Assembly: GCA_964388085.1 (NCBI GenBank)
Contig: CAYLZW010000033.1
Location: 1 to 33,101 of the forward strand
Reading direction: 5' to 3'
DNA length: 33,101 nucleotides
DNA from: CAYLZW01 sp964388085
GTDB taxonomy: Bacteria > Myxococcota > UBA727 > CAYLZW01
Shown one piece after another: positions 30,521 through 33,101 of the stretch. Position numbers and translations under genes: made by a program. The notes beneath the pieces were generated by a model. The model was not told where the DNA came from. It did not search any database and saw only the letters and a list, made by a program, of their open reading frames with translations. Within the stretch, counting starts at the first letter, position 1; the number at the start of each line of letters is the position of its first letter.

Positions 30521-33101
30521 CACGGCAGATCGGCGCAGCAGCGGAAGCCGAGCGTGGCCTTCTTCGTCGACTTCGACAGCCCCCGCCGCGCGGCGCAGCG
30601 GGACGCCCAGTCCGGACGATCGGCGCTGCCGCCCTTGACGGCCTTGCTCGACGCGCCCGCGCGGAAGGAGTCTGCGACCCACTCCTCGGCGTTACCGCTC
30701 ATGGCGTACACGCCGTACCCGGAGCGGCACTTCTTGAACGCGCGCGCGCCGTCGAGCGAGCGCGCGGCGCCGCTCGGATCCTCGGTGTTGCACTTGTCGG
30801 CGTCATAGGTGTTGCCGTAGGCAAACCGCTTGTTGCCCGGTCCCTTGCAGGCGCGCTCCCACTCGGCCTCGGTGCAAAGGCGCCGCCCCTTGCGCTCGCA
30901 CGCGCTCTTGGCTTGGTTCCAGGTCACGTTCGTCGTCGGGTTGCGGGAGCTCGAGTTGGGGAACTCGTAGTAGTCGATGCAGTAGGCGGCGACGTCCGTA
31001 CGGGTGGCGAGGTTTTCGCCGAAGTTGCGCATCGGGTCCGACGGCGTGCTGCCCATGCTGAAGTTGCCGGCGGCGATGAGGATCATGCCGGCCGGGCACT
31101 TCTTCGCCTTGGCCGGATCCTTGGCCGCGGCCGCGAGCTTGGCCTCGTCGCGCTTCTTCTGCTCTCGACGACGCTCTTCCTCGAGGCGGCGCTTCTCTGC
31201 GGCTTCGGCCTTCTCGCGCGCGGCCGCCGCGGCTCGCTCGGCCTCTCGCCGCGCGGCCAGATCCGCCTCGGCCACCTTGCGCTTGTCGTCGAGCTTGGCG
31301 CGCTCGGCCTCCCAGCGGCGCTTCTCTTCTTCTTCCTGCTGGCGGCGGCGCTCCGCCTCCTGCTCGAGGCGCGCGAGCTCCGCCGCCTCCGCCGCGGCCC
31401 TCGCCTCGGCCTCAGCCTTCAAGGCCGCGGCAGCGGCGGGATCCTCGCTGGGCTCCGCGTCGACCTCCTCCGGCATCGGCTCGTCGCCGACCGTGTCGTC
31501 GCTGGCGCCAGCGTCCTTCGCCGCCTGGTCGCCGGCCGCGGTCGGCAGCGCGCCGACGCCCTCGGGATCCTGCGTGTCGACGCCGCCGCTACCGGGCTCG
31601 CTCCCGGCGCCGGGATCACTCGGGCCGGTGCTCGCGATCTCCGCCGGGTCTTCGCCGTCGTCAGCGCCGCGCAACGCGACGACCCCGAACACGAGCACGG
31701 CGAGGACGGCGAGGACGCCGATCCAGAGCCCCGCGGCGCTCTTCTTTCGTACCGGCGGCGCGACCGGCCTCAGACCGGGCGGTACGCCATGCAGACCGCT
31801 CGACGACGGCGCCATGACCGGCGGCGCGACCGGCTGCGCGGCGTGTAGCCGCGGCGACGAGCGCTCCTGCGCCACGGCCAGCTCGGCGGCGGACGCGACG
31901 CTGGGCGGCTCCTCCTCGGACGACGAGGCGTCCGAGGCCGGGCGCGCCGCGCGCGTCACGGTCTCGACGTCGGACGGATCCTCGTCGTCGTCATCGTCCG
32001 CGTCGGCCGGCAGATCGGGCAGCGCCGCCGTCGGCGGTGACGAGGCGCCTGGCCGCGGGTGCGGCTTGAGCGCGGTGAGCTCCTCGTGGATGCCGACCTC
32101 CTCGAGGTCCGGCATCGTCGACTCTTCCTCCCCGTCGTCGCGCAAGCGTCGCGGAGGCTTGGCGCCGTCGCGAGCCCCAACGCCCCGAACGCTGACCCCT
32201 TCCGGCACGTCGTAGCTGTCGGAGGCGTCGAGGTCGGCGTTGTCGGGCAGCGGCGGCGGGACGAGCTGGTCGTCCTCCGCGTAGAGCGACTCGACGACGG
32301 CGTCCCGCGGCAGCGGCGGCTTGCGCGAAAACTCTCCGGGCTCGAGCGCGCCGTCGTCTGGCGGCTCATGCGCCGGCTCGCTCGCCGCCTCGTCGCGCTC
32401 GTCATCGAGGTCGCGCTCGTCATCGAGATCGTGCGCGTCGGCGTCGTCCTCGTACGAGAGCGGCGCCGGCCGGTCCGTGCCCTCGGCCTCGTCGAGCGGA
32501 GGCGGCTTCATGCCGCTGATGACGTCGGAGGCGTGCTCGTCACGGCGCTTCAGCGCGCCGGGCGCGATGTCTCCCCCGTCGAGGGTCGAGCGCTCGCTGC
32601 TCACCGTCGCCGGGCTGTGCTCGTCGAGCAGCAGCACCTGGCTCTGGCCGATCTCCTCGAGCGAGGGATCCTCGTCGCCGGCGGGATCGGACTGCTCGTC
32701 CGTATGCTCCGGGATGACGCCCGGGTTCGTCTCCTCCGGCGGCGGCGGCGGCGCGCGGCGCTTCTTCGGCGCCTTTCCGGCCGGCGCGGGCAGCGCGCTC
32801 GCGGGCAGCTTGCCGAGCGCCGCCTCGAGCTCGCGCGCCATGTCGCCGGCCTTCGCAAAGCGGCCGTCCGGATGCTCGCTGACCGCGCGGCGGACGAGGC
32901 CATCCACCTTCGTCGGCAGCTGCTCGAGCGCCGCCGTCATCGCCCGCGTGAAGTGCCCCTCGTACACGAGGCCCGTGAGCATCTCCGCGAGGATGACGCC
33001 CATGGAGTAGACGTCGACGCGACCGTCGACCTGCGTCGACTCGACCCGCAGCTCGGGCGCGATGTAGGGGAAGCCCTTCGAGCGCGACTTCGCGATGCCG
33101 A
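30520..33101 (-). CDS. Ser/Thr protein kinase - membrane - coiled-coil - FGE-fold fusion (5' end outside window)
   Basis: Partial: the frame runs off the right edge, and 859 residues are visible. The first ones hold the end of a Hanks-type kinase: activation-segment YIAPE (12-16) and DVYSMGVILAEMLTG (29-43). The ATP site is outside. A long acidic Pro/Glu/Asp-rich region (about 100-450) leads to one TM helix (about 455-476), a charged coiled coil rich in Ala/Glu/Arg (about 553-661), and a C-terminal FGE/SUMF1-fold domain (CPAGMILIAAGNFSMG, LCTEAEWERAC, MSGNAEEWVAD, GGSADRPDW, GFRCC). The two FGE active-site cysteines are absent at their usual positions, so it is probably a binding domain. The kinase lies inside, the FGE-fold domain outside. 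Its stop overlaps the next gene's start. Confidence 0.9.
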   Translation of the reverse strand, partial: GIAKSRSKGFPYIAPELRVESTQVDGRVDVYSMGVILAEMLTGLVYEGHFTRAMTAALEQLPTKVDGLVRRAVSEHPDGRFAKAGDMARELEAALGKLPASALPAPAGKAPKKRRAPPPPPEETNPGVIPEHTDEQSDPAGDEDPSLEEIGQSQVLLLDEHSPATVSSERSTLDGGDIAPGALKRRDEHASDVISGMKPPPLDEAEGTDRPAPLSYEDDADAHDLDDERDLDDERDEAASEPAHEPPDDGALEPGEFSRKPPLPRDAVVESLYAEDDQLVPPPLPDNADLDASDSYDVPEGVSVRGVGARDGAKPPRRLRDDGEEESTMPDLEEVGIHEELTALKPHPRPGASSPPTAALPDLPADADDDDDEDPSDVETVTRAARPASDASSSEEEPPSVASAAELAVAQERSSPRLHAAQPVAPPVMAPSSSGLHGVPPGLRPVAPPVRKKSAAGLWIGVLAVLAVLVFGVVALRGADDGEDPAEIASTGPSDPGAGSEPGSGGVDTQDPEGVGALPTAAGDQAAKDAGASDDTVGDEPMPEEVDAEPSEDPAAAAALKAEAEARAAAEAAELARLEQEAERRRQQEEEEKRRWEAERAKLDDKRKVAEADLAARREAERAAAAAREKAEAAEKRRLEEERRREQKKRDEAKLAAAAKDPAKAKKCPAGMILIAAGNFSMGSTPSDPMRNFGENLATRTDVAAYCIDYYEFPNSSSRNPTTNVTWNQAKSACERKGRRLCTEAEWERACKGPGNKRFAYGNTYDADKCNTEDPSGAARSLDGARAFKKCRSGYGVYAMSGNAEEWVADSFRAGASSKAVKGGSADRPDWASRCAARRGLSKSTKKATLGFRCCADLP

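Overview
The window is very GC-rich, densely coding DNA with third-position G/C bias, and looks like a chromosomal segment of a myxobacterium-like species (Myxococcota, perhaps Polyangiales). The pointers are a Ser/Thr kinase fused to a formylglycine-enzyme-fold domain, at least eight predicted lipoproteins, a 'DAG'-repeat lipoprotein, a subtilase with a Cys/TM/Arg-rich (MYXO-CTERM-like) tail, a stand-alone roadblock/LC7 protein and receiver-only signalling proteins. This assignment is inference. No rRNA, tRNA, CRISPR, IS element or phage gene was seen, and no gap between genes exceeds 300 bases.

Layout. 1-3.1 kb: the 3' part of a GH57 glycoside hydrolase and a secreted GH5-type lipoprotein. 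3.1-7.0 kb: an M14 zinc carboxypeptidase, two alpha/beta hydrolases and a zinc-ribbon membrane protein. 7.0-7.9 kb: a small helical protein and a receiver-only response regulator, sharing a likely sigma70 promoter with the hydrolase that follows. 7.9-10.3 kb: an FGE-fold lipoprotein and a LolA-like lipoprotein (one operon), then a small lipoprotein with a good promoter, a structured ~150-nt leader and a terminator hairpin. 10.3-12.8 kb: a CoxE-like VWA protein coupled to a small beta-rich protein, and a cyclic-nucleotide-binding-domain protein. 12.8-15.1 kb: a lipoprotein operon (roadblock/LC7, M43-like metallopeptidase lipoprotein, helical-repeat lipoprotein).

15.2-19.5 kb is the most unusual part. 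One gene joins a cytosolic GHKL/Hsp90-type ATPase domain, a transmembrane helix, an outside transglutaminase-like domain with an intact Cys-His-Asp triad, and a second transmembrane helix. The next gene overlaps it by ATGA and encodes a soluble paralogue of the ATPase domain whose nucleotide-binding residues are replaced one by one (Glu to Gln, Asn to His, Asp to Gln, G2 loop lost). It reads as an active ATPase plus pseudo-ATPase pair that could link a cytosolic ATP switch to a periplasmic transglutaminase/peptidase. I do not recognise it as a described system.

19.4-25.3 kb: a DUF255 thioredoxin-fold protein exported as a lipoprotein, a secreted subtilase and a DAG/PPC-domain lipoprotein. 25.3-33.1 kb: a minus-strand row of kinase-FGE fusion, ABC substrate-binding protein, YycJ/WalJ-type MBL nuclease ending in a beta-clamp-binding-like peptide, purB and lnt, with TGATG overlaps at two junctions. 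Lnt fits a genome rich in lipoproteins. Several starts were moved from the longest frame to internal codons with Shine-Dalgarno sequences; each case is stated in its entry.
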